This document shows, in pieces, positions 52,160 to 61,044 of a DNA stretch of 64,000 bases (positions are counted from its first letter, which is position 1; each line of letters begins with the position of its first letter). The DNA is from Ectobacillus sp048976805 (lineage in GTDB: Bacteria; Bacillota; Bacilli; Bacillales; Bacillaceae_G), in NCBI GenBank assembly GCA_048976805.1, contig JBHGUR010000074.1, positions 1 through 64,000 on the forward strand, read 5' to 3'. The notes under the pieces were generated by a model that was not told the DNA's origin, made no database searches, and was given only the letters and a program-made list of their open reading frames with translations. The position numbers and the translations under genes are program-made.

Positions 52160-52311
52160 AGAAATCTCCTTACGATAAAGGTGTTTTCCACATTTTATCA
52201 TAAATGGCAGGGGAAACGGAATCCGTAATTCGGAATTGTTCAAAAATGTTAACAATATGAAGGTATGAGAAATCTGCCAGTTTAAAAATATTGAAAATTT
52301 CGTTAATATTA

Positions 52312-52340
52312 TTGACAGCGTAAAAGGTTTCTTATACAAT
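52312..52340 (+). promoter_or_regulatory. Promoter of the metY-metA operon
   Basis: TTGACA (52312-52317), 17 bases, TACAAT (52335-52340). Transcription would start just before the SAM riboswitch. Confidence 0.85.
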
Positions 52341-52357
52341 CAACGTAATTTCATATG

Positions 52358-52460
52358 TCTTATCGAGAAAAGGCAGAGGGACCAGGCCCGATGAAGCCTT
52401 GGCAACAGCCGGAAACGGAATTGTGCCAAATCCTGCAGGTAATATCCTGAGAGATAAGAG
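52358..52460 (+). promoter_or_regulatory. SAM-I riboswitch (S-box) aptamer
   Basis: The P1 arms are CTTATC (52359-52364) and GATAAG (52453-52458). Between them are the conserved AGAGGGACCAGGCCCGATGA, CTTGGCAACAGCC, GTGCCAAATCCTGC and ATATCCTGAGAGAT blocks. It controls the methionine genes downstream by SAM-dependent transcription termination. Confidence 0.97.
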
Positions 52461-52478
52461 AGCATCGTAAGCGAGACA

Positions 52479-52519
52479 AAACTGCTTTTTTTACCTTCAG
52501 GTAAGAAGCAGTTTTTTTT
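52479..52519 (+). terminator. SAM riboswitch expression-platform terminator
   Basis: AACTGCTT and AAGCAGTT arms followed by T residues, 20 bases after the aptamer and 27 bases before the metY start. Confidence 0.92.
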
Positions 52520-52545
52520 ATTATTCTATAGAAAGAAGGATGAAC

Positions 52546-53847
52546 ATGGGAGAAACATGGAATCAAGGAACGATTTGTGTACAAGGGGGCTACAGCCCGA
52601 AAAACGGCGAGCCGCGGGTGCTTCCGCTTTACCAAAGCACAACATACAAGTATGATACGCCTGATGATTTGGCGGCGTTATTTAATCTGCAGGCGGAAGG
52701 CTATATTTATACCCGTATCGGAAATCCGACCATTGCCGCATTTGAACAGAAGCTAAGCCAGCTAGAAGGCGGCGTCGGGGCGGTTGCGACAGCTTCAGGG
52801 CAGGCAGCTATTATGCTTGCAATCTTAAACACTTGCAATTCCGGCGACCATTTATTATGCGCTTCTACCGTATACGGCGGTACCTTTAACTTATTTGGCG
52901 TCAGCCTGCGCAAGCTTGGCATCGAGGTTACGTTCTTTAACCCGAACTTGCCGGCGGCGGAGATTGTGAAGCTGGCGAAAGAAAACACGAAGCTCGTCTA
53001 TGCAGAATCGCTTGGAAACCCGGCAATGAACGTATTAAATTTTGAAGAGTTTTCAAAAGCGGCTAAGGAATTGGATGTTCCGCTTGTAATTGATAACACG
53101 CTTGCTTCCCCTTATTTGTGCAATCCGTTTAAATACGGGGCCAACATTGTCGTTCATTCAACAACAAAATACGTTGACGGCCATGCAAGCTCTATGGGCG
53201 GTGTTGTCATTGACGGCGGCAATTTTAACTGGGATAATGGAAAATTTCCGGAGCTTGTCGAGCCGGATCCTAGCTATCATGGTGTGCGCTATGTCCAAGA
53301 TTTCGGAGCGGCAGCCTACATCGTAAAAGCGCGCGTGCAATTGCTGCGCGACTATGGAAATTGCATGAGCCCATTTAACGCTTACATTAGCAACATCGGC
53401 TTGGAAACATTGCATTTGCGAATGGAGCGCCACAGCCAAAACGCCTTAGAAATCGCAAAATGGCTGGAAAAGGATGAGCGCATCAGTTGGGTGAATTATC
53501 CTGGCCTGGAAAGCAGCGACCAATATAGGCTTGCCCAAAAGTATTTGCCTAAAGGCGCAAGCGGCGTTTTGACGTTCGGTGTAAAAGGCGGAATTGAAGC
53601 GGCAAAAGCGTTTATTGAAAATTTGAAAGTGGCAGCGCTCGTTACCCATGTGGCTGATGCAAGAACGTGCGTCATCCATCCGGCAAGCACAACGCACCGC
53701 CAATTAACAGAAGAGCAGCAGCGTTTGGCAGGAGTAACGCCAGATTTAATTCGTTTGTCCGTTGGAATTGAAGATGTGGCCGACTTAATTGCCGATTTGA
53801 ACCAAGCATTATCCGGAGGGGAAAAATATGCCCATCATCGTGGATAA
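52546..53847 (+). CDS. metY: O-acetylhomoserine sulfhydrylase MetY
   Basis: A 433-residue PLP enzyme of the Cys/Met family that makes homocysteine from O-acetylhomoserine and sulfide. GETWNQGTICVQGGYSPKNGEPRVLPLYQSTTYKYD and YTRIGNPT are typical of MetY. The PLP lysine is in VVHSTTKYVDGHAS near residue 206, and the C-terminal HPASTTHRQLTEEQ is characteristic. At 433 residues it is longer than MccB, as expected for MetY. It is read from a SAM riboswitch leader. The ATG at 52546 is preferred since GAAGG is better spaced than for the ATG at 52540. Confidence 0.95.
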   Translation: MGETWNQGTICVQGGYSPKNGEPRVLPLYQSTTYKYDTPDDLAALFNLQAEGYIYTRIGNPTIAAFEQKLSQLEGGVGAVATASGQAAIMLAILNTCNSGDHLLCASTVYGGTFNLFGVSLRKLGIEVTFFNPNLPAAEIVKLAKENTKLVYAESLGNPAMNVLNFEEFSKAAKELDVPLVIDNTLASPYLCNPFKYGANIVVHSTTKYVDGHASSMGGVVIDGGNFNWDNGKFPELVEPDPSYHGVRYVQDFGAAAYIVKARVQLLRDYGNCMSPFNAYISNIGLETLHLRMERHSQNALEIAKWLEKDERISWVNYPGLESSDQYRLAQKYLPKGASGVLTFGVKGGIEAAKAFIENLKVAALVTHVADARTCVIHPASTTHRQLTEEQQRLAGVTPDLIRLSVGIEDVADLIADLNQALSGGEKYAHHRG

Positions 53848-54733
53848 AGATTTGCCGGCCCGCCAGGTGCTGCAAAATGAAAATATCTTTGTGATGACAA
53901 AGGAAAGGGCATCGAGCCAAGATATTCGTGAACTGAAAATCGCCATTTTAAATTTAATGCCGACAAAGCAGGAAACGGAAGCGCAATTGCTTCGCCTTCT
54001 TGGCAACACTCCATTGCAGGTGAACGTACAGCTTCTTCACATGGAATCGCATACTTCAAAAAATGTTTCGCCGGAGCATTTAACAAGCTTCTATAAAACA
54101 TTTCGCGAAGTTGAAGGAGAAAAGTTTGACGGCCTGATTATTACGGGCGCTCCTGTTGAAATGATGGAGTTTGAAGATGTGAATTATTGGAATGAGCTTA
54201 AGCGCGTGATGGAATACTCTGTTGCGAATGTTACCTCCACGCTTCATATATGCTGGGGGGCGCAGGCCGGCCTTTATTACCATTACGGCATTCCGAAATA
54301 TCCGCTTGCGCAAAAAATGTTCGGCGTATTTGAACACGAAATCAAAGCGGAGAATGTCAAGCTGCTGCGCGGCTTTGACGAGCGGTTTCTTGCACCTCAC
54401 TCCCGGCATACGGAAGTAAGAGCGGAGGATATCGCGAAAGTAAAGGAATTGCAGATTTTGGCCGATTCGCCGGAAGCGGGCGTTCATATTGTAGCTGATA
54501 CGAACAGAAAGAATATCTTTGTGCTTGGACATAGTGAATATGGCCGATATACGCTTAAACAGGAATATGACCGCGACGTAGCGAGAGGATTGCCTATTCA
54601 TATTCCGAAAAATTATTACCGCAATGACGATCCATCCCAAGAGCCGGTATGGAATTGGAGAAGCCACGGGAATCTATTATTTTCCAACTGGCTGAATTAT
54701 TACGTATACCAAGAAACGCCGTATGTCTTATAA
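53828..54733 (+). CDS. metA: Homoserine O-acetyltransferase MetA (acetyl-CoA type)
   Basis: A 301-residue MetA-family acyltransferase. The nucleophile Cys142 is in HICWGAQAG, and His235 and Glu237 are in GHSEYGR. Residue 111 is Glu (TGAPVEMMEF), the residue that in Bacillus MetA gives acetyl-CoA rather than succinyl-CoA specificity. This matches the O-acetylhomoserine-using MetY gene, which overlaps it by 20 bases. The GGAGGGG ribosome site lies inside metY. Confidence 0.96.
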   Translation: MPIIVDKDLPARQVLQNENIFVMTKERASSQDIRELKIAILNLMPTKQETEAQLLRLLGNTPLQVNVQLLHMESHTSKNVSPEHLTSFYKTFREVEGEKFDGLIITGAPVEMMEFEDVNYWNELKRVMEYSVANVTSTLHICWGAQAGLYYHYGIPKYPLAQKMFGVFEHEIKAENVKLLRGFDERFLAPHSRHTEVRAEDIAKVKELQILADSPEAGVHIVADTNRKNIFVLGHSEYGRYTLKQEYDRDVARGLPIHIPKNYYRNDDPSQEPVWNWRSHGNLLFSNWLNYYVYQETPYVL

Positions 54734-54758
54734 CATGCGCTTTCTGGCTGTAAACGAA

Positions 54759-54787
54759 AAGAAGGAAGAGAGCCTTCCTTCTTTTTT
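54759..54787 (+). terminator. Terminator of metY-metA
   Basis: AAGAAGGAAG and CTTCCTTCTT, followed by TTTT. Confidence 0.85.
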
Positions 54788-54874
54788 AGAATTTTTATAA
54801 TATATTGTCTTTTCTTAATTCAACTTATATAATTGCATTTAAATACAAGTTTAGACAAAAGGGGTGGACGACAA

Positions 54875-56170
54875 ATGAAGGAAATCCGGGTAGGTTTACT
54901 AGGGCTTGGAACAGTCGGCAGCGGAGTAGTAAAAATTATAGAGGACCATCAAGATCGATTGGCGCATCAAATCGGATGTCCTGTAAAAATCGTAAAGGTA
55001 TTAGTGCAAAATTTGGAGAAAGAGCGAGATGTCCAGCTAGCCCCGGCTTTATTAACAACGGATGCAGAGGAAATCGTCAGCAATCCAGACATTGATATTG
55101 TCATCGAAGTAATGGGCGGAATCGAGCAAGCACGCCAATGCATTCTTACGTCCTTAAAAAATAGAAAGCATGTTGTAACGGCAAACAAGGACTTGATGGC
55201 TCTCTATGGCACTGAGCTTCTATCTGTTGCGAAGGAAAATCAATGCGATTTATTTTATGAGGCGAGTGTAGCGGGCGGCATTCCAATTTTGCGCGGAATT
55301 GTAGACGGTTTATCTTCTGACCGGATTACAAAAATGATGGGAATTGTGAACGGAACAACAAACTTTATTTTAACGAAAATGTCTAATGAAGGAAGAGCAT
55401 ATGAAGATGTGTTGAAGGAAGCGCAGGAGCTTGGATTTGCAGAGGCCGATCCTACTTCGGATGTAGAGGGATTGGATGCGGCGCGTAAAATGACAATTTT
55501 GGCAACGCTCGGCTTTTCAACAAATGTGGAATTGGCCGATGTAAAAGTAAAGGGAATTACCGCAATTACGGAGGAAGACCTAATGTATAGTCAAGGGCTT
55601 GGATATACGATGAAATTAATCGGGCTTGCAAAACGCGACGGCGAGAAGCTGGAAGTAAGTGTTGAGCCGACATTGCTTCCAAGCACGCATCCGCTTGCTT
55701 CCGTTCAAAATGAATTCAATGCGGTGTATGTATACGGCGAGGCAGTAGGCGAAACGATGTTTTATGGCCCGGGCGCAGGTAGCCTTCCTACCGCGACCGC
55801 AATTGTATCTGACCTTGTTGCGGTTATGAAAAATATGAGGCTCGGCGTGAACGGAAACAACGCAATTACACCGCAGTATCCGAAGGTATTAAAAGAGGAA
55901 AGCGAGATTTATGTAAAATATTTTCTTCGTCTTCATGTGAAGGATGAGGTAGGAGTATTTGCAAAAATTACCTCTCTATTCTCTGAATACGGGGTAAGCT
56001 TTGAAAAAATTATTCAAATGCCGCTTGAAGAATCAGGCACAGCAGAAATTGTTCTTGTTACGCATAGGGCCTCTCTAGAAAGCTATAAAACTATTTTGAA
56101 AAAATTAGAAGAATTGGATGCTGTAAGCTGTGTAAAAGCGAGCTACCGTATTGAAGGAGATGGAAGATAA
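54875..56170 (+). CDS. hom: Homoserine dehydrogenase
   Basis: A 431-residue enzyme that reduces aspartate semialdehyde to homoserine. The NAD(P)-binding segment is RVGLLGLGTVGSGVVKII. The catalytic core has KHVVTANKDLMALYG, YEASVAGGIPILRG and GTTNFILTKM, and a C-terminal ACT domain (about 350-425, RLHVKDEVGVFAKITSLFSEYG) probably senses threonine. It heads hom-thrC-thrB. No T-box or other riboswitch was seen in the 140-base leader. Confidence 0.97.
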   Translation: MKEIRVGLLGLGTVGSGVVKIIEDHQDRLAHQIGCPVKIVKVLVQNLEKERDVQLAPALLTTDAEEIVSNPDIDIVIEVMGGIEQARQCILTSLKNRKHVVTANKDLMALYGTELLSVAKENQCDLFYEASVAGGIPILRGIVDGLSSDRITKMMGIVNGTTNFILTKMSNEGRAYEDVLKEAQELGFAEADPTSDVEGLDAARKMTILATLGFSTNVELADVKVKGITAITEEDLMYSQGLGYTMKLIGLAKRDGEKLEVSVEPTLLPSTHPLASVQNEFNAVYVYGEAVGETMFYGPGAGSLPTATAIVSDLVAVMKNMRLGVNGNNAITPQYPKVLKEESEIYVKYFLRLHVKDEVGVFAKITSLFSEYGVSFEKIIQMPLEESGTAEIVLVTHRASLESYKTILKKLEELDAVSCVKASYRIEGDGR

Positions 56171-57228
56171 TGTGGAAAGGGCTGCTGTCGCATTATAAAG
56201 AATATTTGCCAGTAACAGAAAACACGCCGATGCTCACACTGCTTGAGGGGAATACGCCGCTTGTCCCCCTTGAAAACTTATCTAATGAGTGGGGTGTGGA
56301 GATTTATGCGAAGGTAGAGGGAGCCAATCCGACAGGTTCCTTTAAAGACCGCGGCATGGTGATGGCGGTAGCGAAAGCGAAGGAAGAGGGAAGCAATACA
56401 ATTATTTGCGCTTCTACCGGCAATACATCCGCAGCGGCGGCCGCTTATGCGGCACGCGCGGGGCTGAAGTGTATTGTTATGATTCCAAACGGCAAGATTG
56501 CTTACGGCAAATTGGCGCAAGCCGTTATGTACGGCGCCGAGATTATTAGCATTGACGGCAACTTTGACCATGCTTTGCAAATGGTCCGCAAGCTGAGCGA
56601 AGTTTCGCCGATTACGCTTGTAAACTCTGTGAATCCATATCGCATCGAAGGGCAAAAAACAGCTGCCTTTGAAGTTTGCGATACGTTGGGAAGCGCGCCG
56701 GACATTTTAGCGATCCCCGTAGGCAATGCCGGCAACATTACCGCTTATTGGAAAGGATTTACGGAATACCATGAGAAGCACGGCACCGGCCTTCCGCAAA
56801 TGCGCGGCTTTGAAGCACAAGGAGCGGCAGCTATTGTTCGCGGCCATAAAATCGAAAATCCGGAAACGGTCGCTACAGCAATTCGCATCGGCAATCCGGC
56901 AAGCTGGGATAAAGCGGTCGCAGCGGCGGCAAACTCCCACGGAAAGATCGATGAAGTAACAGATGCTGAAATTTTATCCGCTTATGAGTTGTTGGCGCAA
57001 AGGGAAGGAGTATTCGCCGAGCCTGCTTCATGCGCTTCGATTGCCGGCATCCGCAAGCAGCTGCAGACGGGAGAAATTCCAAAAGGCAGCCGCATCGTAG
57101 CCGTTTTAACAGGAAATGGACTGAAGGATCCGAATATTGCCATTGAAACGAAAAAAATCCAGCCGATTGTGCTTCCGAATGATGAACGTGTTGTGTTCGA
57201 GCATATCGAAGGAGTGGTAATGCAATGA
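56170..57228 (+). CDS. thrC: Threonine synthase
   Basis: A 352-residue PLP enzyme converting phosphohomoserine to threonine. The PLP lysine is in NPTGSFKDRGM near residue 61, with STGNTSAAAAAYAARAG, IPVGNAGNITAYWKGF and EPASCASIAG. The short form is typical of Bacillus. It overlaps the hom stop codon by one base (TAATG). Confidence 0.97.
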   Translation: MWKGLLSHYKEYLPVTENTPMLTLLEGNTPLVPLENLSNEWGVEIYAKVEGANPTGSFKDRGMVMAVAKAKEEGSNTIICASTGNTSAAAAAYAARAGLKCIVMIPNGKIAYGKLAQAVMYGAEIISIDGNFDHALQMVRKLSEVSPITLVNSVNPYRIEGQKTAAFEVCDTLGSAPDILAIPVGNAGNITAYWKGFTEYHEKHGTGLPQMRGFEAQGAAAIVRGHKIENPETVATAIRIGNPASWDKAVAAAANSHGKIDEVTDAEILSAYELLAQREGVFAEPASCASIAGIRKQLQTGEIPKGSRIVAVLTGNGLKDPNIAIETKKIQPIVLPNDERVVFEHIEGVVMQ

Positions 57229-58151
57229 CAGCCTCTCCCATGTTTACAATCCGCGTGCCCGCCAGTACGGCGAATTTAGGCCCCGGCTTTGATTCCATCG
57301 GCCTGGCGGTTGCTAAATATTTATTTGTCGATGTATTTCCTGATACAGTTTGGCGCTGTGAAGCAAAGTCGGAGATGCTAGAGGGCATCCCGACAGATGA
57401 AAGCAATTTATTATTTCAGACTGCTTTGGAAGTAGCCTATGAGTATGATAAAACACTTCCATATTGCCGGTTGGAAATTTCCAGTGATATTCCGCTCGCG
57501 CGCGGCCTTGGCAGCAGCGCTTCAGCTATCGTGGCTGGAATTGAATTGGCGGACATACTATGCAATTTGCAGCTTTCTATGCAGGAAAAGCTGGAAATCG
57601 CTAGTGTGATGGAAGGGCATATCGACAATGTAGGGGCTTCCTTATATGGCGGTTTAGTTGTAGGAATGTACGACGGCCAAGGCGCGGCGCTTGTCCAACA
57701 GCCAATCCATGACCTTGAGCTTGTCGCAATTATTCCTTCTTATGAGCTAAAAACATCGGATGCAAGAAACGTCTTGCCTCCGCAGCTTTCTTATGCGGAA
57801 GCAATCCAAGGCAGCGGCATCAGCAATTTATTGGTAGCTGCCTTGCTAAAGGGGGATTGGAAACTGGCCGGGGAAGCGATGAAGCGCGACTTGTTTCATG
57901 AACCTTACCGGGCCGCTTTAGTGCCGGAGCTTCGCGCGTTAAAGGCAATGCCGGAGCATCCCGATATTTACGGCTTCGCCTTAAGCGGCGCTGGCCCGAC
58001 CGTGCTTTGCTACGTGCGTAAGGGCACCTCCCAGGAGGTGCGAAAGGATTTGGAGCCGTACTTTTCCGGCTGTGCTGTAGAAGCATTGCAAATTGTTAAC
58101 GAAGGAGTACAGGTCATATCGCATAACTATAAACACCTGGAAAGCTTCTAG
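57225..58151 (+). CDS. thrB: Homoserine kinase
   Basis: A 308-residue GHMP kinase phosphorylating homoserine. VPASTANLGPGFDSIGLAV is the substrate region, PLARGLGSSASAIVAG is the ATP-binding motif and LSGAGPTVLC is the third GHMP motif. It overlaps thrC by four bases (ATGA). Length is normal. Confidence 0.97.
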   Translation: MTASPMFTIRVPASTANLGPGFDSIGLAVAKYLFVDVFPDTVWRCEAKSEMLEGIPTDESNLLFQTALEVAYEYDKTLPYCRLEISSDIPLARGLGSSASAIVAGIELADILCNLQLSMQEKLEIASVMEGHIDNVGASLYGGLVVGMYDGQGAALVQQPIHDLELVAIIPSYELKTSDARNVLPPQLSYAEAIQGSGISNLLVAALLKGDWKLAGEAMKRDLFHEPYRAALVPELRALKAMPEHPDIYGFALSGAGPTVLCYVRKGTSQEVRKDLEPYFSGCAVEALQIVNEGVQVISHNYKHLESF

Positions 58152-58168
58152 CTTTCCAGGTGTTTTTT
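58132..58168 (+). terminator. Terminator of hom-thrC-thrB
   Basis: AACACCTGGAAAGC pairs with GCTTTCCAGGTGTT and overlaps the thrB end. TTTTTT follows. Confidence 0.9.
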
Positions 58169-58272
58169 ATTAGGGATTCTATCCTAAACTTATCTTTTTT
58201 AAATCTAATCCTGTTCTGCTATAATATGGTCAACTTAAAGCGGTTTCATAATAACGAAAGATGGTGTCGAAT

Positions 58273-59079
58273 ATGAAGGCTATACTCATAAAATTATTGC
58301 TTCTTGTTACAGTTGCCTCGTTCGCTTTATTCGCGTACGGCTTTACAATCGGGGTGAAGGATGTGCTGCGCCCGCAGGCTTCCGTTATGCCTAAACAAGA
58401 AGAAGCAAAGGCAGCCGCTAAAAAAGCGGGAACGCTGCAAATTGTCAGCCTCGGGGATTCCCTAACGCGCGGCGTGGGTGACCAAAAAGGCCTCGGCTAT
58501 ATCGGGCGCATTCGCAACGCCCTGCAAACAGATTATAAGCAAAAGGCAGCGCTTGCCAACTTGGCGGTCAGCGGCGCGAAAATGCCGGATTTGCTAAAGC
58601 AGCTTTCCGATAAGGGCGCACAGCACTCCATCCGCCAAGCTGACGTTATCATTTTAACAATTGGCGGGAATGACCTATTCCCGGGCTGGGAACGGCTTGG
58701 CGATATTGATTTCACAAAATACCGGCCCGATACAGCGACATTCCAGCAACATGCCCGCAACATTTTAACACAGCTGCGCGGGCTTAATCCGGACAGCCCG
58801 ATTTACTGGGTCGGTTTGTACAACCCGTTTGAAGATGTGCCGGAGTTAACGGGTTCCTCAAACGTTGTGGTAGAGTGGAATGCCGCCTTGGAGAGCGCCG
58901 CGCTCGACTATAAAAATGTGTACATTGTGCCAATGTTTGACTTATTCCAAAGCCGCGGCAAGGAGCTGTTATATTCCGATCACTTTCACCCGAACGAGTC
59001 AGGATATGCCATTATGGCAAACCGCCTTCTCCAAAACCTTTCCAGCCAACTGAAAATTGAAGGGGGCGATACGAAGTGA
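58273..59079 (+). CDS. SGNH/GDSL-family lipase or esterase, membrane-anchored
   Basis: A 268-residue protein with an N-terminal membrane anchor (LIKLLLLVTVASFALFAYGF) and an SGNH domain. Block I is IVSLGDSLTRGVG (catalytic Ser), block III is ILTIGGNDLF, and block V is DHFHPNESGY (catalytic Asp-His). It resembles Bacillus YpmR. It probably acts outside the membrane on lipid or envelope esters. The gene overlaps the following ABC ATPase by four bases, suggesting a joint function. The start could also be the ATG at 58261. Confidence 0.85.
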   Translation: MKAILIKLLLLVTVASFALFAYGFTIGVKDVLRPQASVMPKQEEAKAAAKKAGTLQIVSLGDSLTRGVGDQKGLGYIGRIRNALQTDYKQKAALANLAVSGAKMPDLLKQLSDKGAQHSIRQADVIILTIGGNDLFPGWERLGDIDFTKYRPDTATFQQHARNILTQLRGLNPDSPIYWVGLYNPFEDVPELTGSSNVVVEWNAALESAALDYKNVYIVPMFDLFQSRGKELLYSDHFHPNESGYAIMANRLLQNLSSQLKIEGGDTK

Positions 59080-59993
59080 AGCCCGTATTATCTGTACAAA
59101 ATGTAAAAAAAACAATCGGCAAAAAAACGATTGTCGAGCATATATCATTTGATGTGTACGAAGGAGAAGTGTTCGGCTTTTTAGGCCCAAACGGCGCCGG
59201 AAAAACGACAACAATCCGCATGCTTGTCGGCTTGATTAAGCCGACAGAAGGCAAGATTTCTATTTCCGGCTATGATGTGAAAGCCGAATTTCGCCAAGCG
59301 ATGCGGCATATCGGCAGCATTGTAGAAAACCCGGAGTTATATACATACTTAACTGGCTGGGAAAACTTAAAGCAGTTCGCGCGGATGCTTGGCGATGTAG
59401 ACGATGGGCGCATTCATGAGATTGTGCGCATGGTGAACCTGGAGCAGCGCATCCATGACAAGGTGAAAACATATTCGCTTGGAATGAAGCAGCGCTTAGG
59501 CATCGCGCAAGCATTGCTTGGGAATCCGAAGTTGCTTATTTTGGACGAGCCGACAAACGGGCTCGACCCGGCAGGAATCCGCGAATTGCGGGAGTTTGTG
59601 CACCGGCTTGTAGAAGAGCAAAACATAAGCGTTTTTATCTCCAGCCATTTATTGAGCGAGGTGCAAATGATGTGCGACCGCGTTGCGATTATTAACCGCG
59701 GCAAAATGATTACCGTGTCCACGATTGAGGATTTAGTAAAAAAAGCGTCGGATAAGGTGAAGTGGAAGGTATCGGCTTCGGAAAAGGCGGCGGCGCTGCT
59801 AAGGGAATCCCCTGAAATTAAAGAGGTAGCCGCAGAAGGAGATACGATAACATGCCGGATGCCGGTTGAACGAATTGGCGCGTATAATAAGATGCTTATC
59901 GAGCAGGGCATTGAGGTGCAAAGTGTGCATGAAGTTGTGGTAACTTTGGAGGATTTGTTTATGGAACTGACGGGGAGCGAGGGCAATGCGTGA
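59076..59993 (+). CDS. ABC exporter ATP-binding protein
   Basis: A 305-residue ATPase. Walker A is GPNGAGKTT, the signature is YSLGMKQRLGIAQALL (a variant of LSGGQ found in BcrA/YhcH-type exporters) and Walker B is LLILDEPTNGLD. A C-terminal extension of about 80 residues follows, as in BcrA-like proteins. The start is a GTG overlapping the lipase stop codon (GTGA). It pairs with the permease next to it. Confidence 0.92.
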   Translation: MKPVLSVQNVKKTIGKKTIVEHISFDVYEGEVFGFLGPNGAGKTTTIRMLVGLIKPTEGKISISGYDVKAEFRQAMRHIGSIVENPELYTYLTGWENLKQFARMLGDVDDGRIHEIVRMVNLEQRIHDKVKTYSLGMKQRLGIAQALLGNPKLLILDEPTNGLDPAGIRELREFVHRLVEEQNISVFISSHLLSEVQMMCDRVAIINRGKMITVSTIEDLVKKASDKVKWKVSASEKAAALLRESPEIKEVAAEGDTITCRMPVERIGAYNKMLIEQGIEVQSVHEVVVTLEDLFMELTGSEGNA

Positions 59994-60978
59994 ATTTGTA
60001 AATCTTGTTTATAATGAATCGGAAAAAATCTACCGAAAAAAGCGGGTATTCGTTATTGCGTTAATTTTATTTGTGTTAATCCCAATCTTCGTTTACGCGC
60101 AATACCGCGAAGTGCAAACGACAGTTAAGCGGCTTGGCACGTCCGATTGGAAAGTGGCCTTGCAGCAGCAAATCGTTGATACACAAAACAGGCTAAGCAA
60201 CTCGCGGCTGCCGGAGGAATGGCGGCAATGGCTGACGGTGCGGGTTGAGCAGCAGCAATACTATCTGGACCATGACATCAACCCGAACGCCCCCGGCGCC
60301 CCGACTTTCGTCCGCGCCTTTATCGAACAGGGAATTACGTTGTTTATTCCGTTGCTTGTCATGATTATCGCAATCGATATCGTTTCCGGGGAGCGGAGCG
60401 ACGGCACAATCAAAATGCTGCTGACGCGCCCGATTCGGCGCTGGAAAATCCTTTTAAGCAAATATGTAACAATGCTGTTGTTTGTTTCATTTATTTTGCT
60501 GCTTGTCGGAATTATCGCTTATGCTATATCGGGAATCGTGTTTGGATATAAAGGCTGGACATTGCCGATTTTAACCGGATTCGTCGTGGAAAATGAAAGC
60601 CTGAATACAAATTACGTCCATCTCATTCCGCAGTGGCAGTACATCTTAATGGCATACGGCTTGGCTTGGTTTGTCGCTGTTGTGGTTGGGACGATTTCGT
60701 TTATGGTTTCCGTATTAATCCGCAATACGCCGGCGGGAATGGGAGTCATGCTGGCGGCGTTAATTGCCGGGGGAATTTTAAGCAATTTTGCAACCTCATG
60801 GGAAGGCGCAAAATATATTTTTAGCGTGAACTTGGCATTGACCGATTACTTGGCGGGCCAGCTCCCGGCTTTAAAAGGCATGTCGATGGGCTTTTCGCTT
60901 TTAAATTTAACGGCTTGGGCGGTGGCATCCCTTATCGTGGCGTTTTTCGTGTTCACAAAGCAGGATATTTCCAACTAG
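59986..60978 (+). CDS. ABC-2 type exporter permease
   Basis: A 330-residue membrane protein with six main helices, an extended outer loop after helix one (about residues 45-110, Gln- and Arg-rich) and SGERSDGTIKMLLTRPIRRWKILLSKY, the coupling-helix region common to ABC-2 permeases. It overlaps the ATPase gene by eight bases. The pair may export a peptide, lipid or antibiotic. The substrate is unknown. Confidence 0.88.
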   Translation: MREFVNLVYNESEKIYRKKRVFVIALILFVLIPIFVYAQYREVQTTVKRLGTSDWKVALQQQIVDTQNRLSNSRLPEEWRQWLTVRVEQQQYYLDHDINPNAPGAPTFVRAFIEQGITLFIPLLVMIIAIDIVSGERSDGTIKMLLTRPIRRWKILLSKYVTMLLFVSFILLLVGIIAYAISGIVFGYKGWTLPILTGFVVENESLNTNYVHLIPQWQYILMAYGLAWFVAVVVGTISFMVSVLIRNTPAGMGVMLAALIAGGILSNFATSWEGAKYIFSVNLALTDYLAGQLPALKGMSMGFSLLNLTAWAVASLIVAFFVFTKQDISN

Positions 60979-61002
60979 GACAGTTGTGGTATAGTAGTAG
61001 TG

Positions 61003-61020
61003 TGAAAACGATTTCGTTCA
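61003..61020 (+). promoter_or_regulatory. Candidate cre site upstream of malL
   Basis: TGAAAACGATTTCGTTCA, 25 bases before the malL start codon. It has the central ACGATT of cre-type operators with an imperfect right arm. Confidence 0.55.
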
Positions 61021-61044
61021 GTAAACGCAAGGGAGCCGGCTACA

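Noticed and set aside
54734..54874. T-box or threonine-responsive leader before hom
   Set aside because: Only the metA terminator was found; there is no T-box sequence or second terminator.
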